Positions 62,301 to 64,000 of a DNA stretch of 64,000 nt are shown here, piece by piece (positions within the stretch are counted from its first letter, which is position 1; every line of letters begins with the position of its first letter). Both the position numbers and the translations under genes were made by a program. The notes beneath the pieces were generated by a model that was not told where the DNA came from, searched no databases, and saw only the letters and a list, made by a program, of their open reading frames with translations. Origin of the DNA: Halichondria panicea (taxonomy: Eukaryota; Porifera; Demospongiae; Suberitida; Halichondriidae). The stretch is taken from NCBI RefSeq assembly GCF_963675165.1, contig NC_087388.1:5275047-5339046 (forward strand), given 5' to 3'.

Positions 62301-63951
62301 TTGATTTGCAAATCGCCAAAATTACAAATTTACCCGCTATACGGTATATTAAAGGTCAGCCACACCTACACTCTCGATTAAAAAGTTGCTCACCCTAGTT
62401 GTACAAAAGATAATTATTCCATAAGAGATACCTGATCTATCTCACAGTCATCATCCAGCTCAAGGCTGCTCCTCTCTCTCATGAGGTAGTCGAGGAGGCT
62501 CCCGTTGGCCATATATGGCATCACTATGGCAATGCCGGGGCCAGCATCGAAACACACCCCAATCAGGGACATGACGTGAGGATGGTCAAAGTCCTGCATC
62601 TTGTTCACCTCACACACCATGCTCTGAACATCCGACAACGAGAACAGACCTGCAGACAATATTTTGTGAGTGTTGTACTATTAGTAGCAAGAAATTGTAA
62701 AGGGTCAGAGGACATATATCTGGTATAGAAATCAAATATCTGGTACGGAAATCAAATCAATGGACAACTATAGAACATACTCAAGAAAAAATGTGCGGTT
62801 GACAACATACAATTATAAGCTACAAGTAATTATTAAATAATGTCACCTTTTAGTGTCTTCACGGCCACCCCCTGTATTGGTACATTTTTCCAGTCTGTCA
62901 GGATGCCCTTGTACACAATGCCAAATTCACCTGTATAGTGAGTGACATCCCATAAATTAAGTGAAATGCACATCATTCTTTACCTTGTCCAATTGCAGTA
63001 CTGGAGAGCTTCAATATGGAGGCTGGTATTTTGAATGAGTCTGGGATGGACTCAGCAATCTCAACAAGCTCTGATTCTATAGGTCAGTGATATGTATAAC
63101 AGAAACTATACAACATTTACTAAGCCTGAAACTTACTAACAAGTGCAGTATTTCCATCTGTTACCTCTAGATCTTGAGTTTCTCTGCAATATGAAAACTG
63201 TAAATTAACATACAAATTGATTTGTTAACCAATACTTACCCGGTAGCAACGAGCTCCACAATTTCTTCATGCTTAGCAATTGACATGGACTTTCTCCGAG
63301 AGTTTAGATACAAGCAGACGAATATGATCATCATTACACACACGACCACCACAACTACACCCAAAACACTGGGAATGATGATCTCTAGAGGAACCATTGC
63401 CGCCACCCCTAGACCTGTGTATGTCAGTTGCTGGTCCAATACTTGAGCGATGTTTCTCCCAATGGTCACCTGAAAGGGTCTTGCAGTGACACAGTTACAG
63501 TTTATTAATACCTCACATTTATGATGGCTCGGTCTTCCCCTCTAGGGGGCTCCAAGGGGACAGTACAGAATATATCACTTCTTCTATCACTTAAACTACT
63601 GGGTGTCTTGACACACTCCTCCCCTCCCACTGTCACTCGTATCTCACTGATCTCCACTGAGTCGAGATTATCACCCTGGATACACACACGGTAACAGTAT
63701 GGTCAGTGTACTAGCTATATAAGACGTACCAAAATGCGTATGAGCGTCTCCGTACCACTGATGACCTCTTGGGAACTATTTAGTTGGAAATTGGAGGGAT
63801 CTGATTGGACATTAATCGGAAAGCGTGCTTGTGTGATGAGTGGGGCGTCGTCAAACAGCAGGGCATAGTCCAATGGGGTGAGTGAGGTTGTCCCTAGACT
63901 AGGAGTCAAGCATGTGATTGTGGTATTGTCCACAAGAATGCAGTTGCTCCC
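59308..63951 (-). CDS. Gene F: MET-like receptor tyrosine kinase, 3' half (5' end beyond right edge)
   Basis: Exons in view, high to low: 63951-63730, 63675-63517, 63469-63240, 63183-63137, 63076-62984, 62930-62847, 62649-62432, 62109-61994, 61765-61600, 60428-60286, 60000-59843, 59612-59484, 59384-59308. They correspond to gene B exons 13 onward and encode 613 residues in a continuous frame: the last IPT modules, the TM helix (in 63240-63469), the juxtamembrane, and a full kinase with [19 protein letters not shown] and PYKWMALES. The exon at 61994-62109 has one extra Gln before the catalytic loop. The tail differs from B and C: an extra exon (59484-59612) adds YISPP, HYGNLP and IYENS tyrosine motifs, and the last exon repeats part of it (SGDPL-TENSA). 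The Sema/PSI half and start codon lie beyond base 64000. A 1.17 kb intron (60429-61599) contains a MITE. Confidence 0.88.
61095..61409. mobile_element. 315-bp MITE with CAGTGGCGGATCCAG ends and 5-bp TSD
   Basis: Inverted ends CAGTGGCGGATCCAG and CTGGATCCGCCACTG are flanked by the direct repeat TACTG. It is related to 6814-7083 and lies in the gene F intron between the activation-loop exon and the next. A single end of the same type is seen near 11235 (GATCCGCCACTG). Confidence 0.78.
62155..62345. mobile_element. ~190-bp MITE-like inverted repeat in gene F
   Basis: The left end contains AGCGGGTAAATTTG and the right end CAAATTTACCCGCT followed by ATACGGT. The same end sequence occurs singly near 2010-2025 and 24620-24650 (ACCCGCTATACGGT type). 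It lies between kinase exons of gene F. Confidence 0.65.
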
Positions 63952-64000
63952 CTGTGGGGAGAGAGTATATACATCAAACATAATTATAGTTGCTGGCTTA

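Overview
This is eukaryotic, metazoan DNA of roughly 38-39% GC. It is dense with short GT-AG introns, palindromic MITE-like repeats and the octamer ATAATTAT. Gene content, small introns and base composition suggest a demosponge (Amphimedon-like), but that is an inference because nothing here names the species. No tRNA, rRNA, CRISPR or bacterial feature was seen.

The window is dominated by a local family of large receptor tyrosine kinases. Each full copy has a signal peptide, a Sema domain, three PSI cysteine modules interleaved with IPT/TIG modules (PSI-IPT-PSI-IPT-PSI-IPT-IPT-IPT-IPT), one transmembrane helix and a cytoplasmic MET-like tyrosine kinase. The ectodomain order is that of plexins and the kinase is MET/RON-like, so these read as plexin-ectodomain receptor kinases. 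For one member (gene B) I assembled 24 exons whose splice phases all agree, giving 1610 residues.

Layout, left to right: gene A (minus, 10097 to beyond the left edge, 3' end missing); a 3.6 kb head-to-head spacer; gene B (plus, 13671-23400); a decayed minus-strand receptor relic G1 (23753-24936); a plus-strand AMOP-vWD-EGF-TM gene with several lesions and an EGF exon in the opposite orientation (24947-29973); an isolated exon-1 relic (30530-30602); gene C (minus, 39126-31150, complete); a block of nested foldback and transposon-like repeats (39127-42470); a truncated, broken copy of gene A exon 1 (43399-42471, A'); gene D (plus, 46684-56423, near-identical to B); relic G2 (58165-56787, copy of G1); a repeat-rich spacer; and gene F (minus, 63951-59308, 5' end beyond the right edge).

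The segments 9161-24936 and 42471-57981 are about 15.5 kb direct copies of each other at very high identity, carrying [start of A, B, G]. This is either a recent segmental duplication or two haplotypes placed in tandem by the assembly. B and D keep full open reading frames. A' and G do not.

The receptors are predicted to sit in the plasma membrane, bind semaphorin-like or other ligands through the Sema/PSI/IPT stalk, and signal through the kinase and short C-terminal tails with tyrosine motifs. Closely related receptors with differing tails and small ectodomain changes suggest diversification after tandem duplication.
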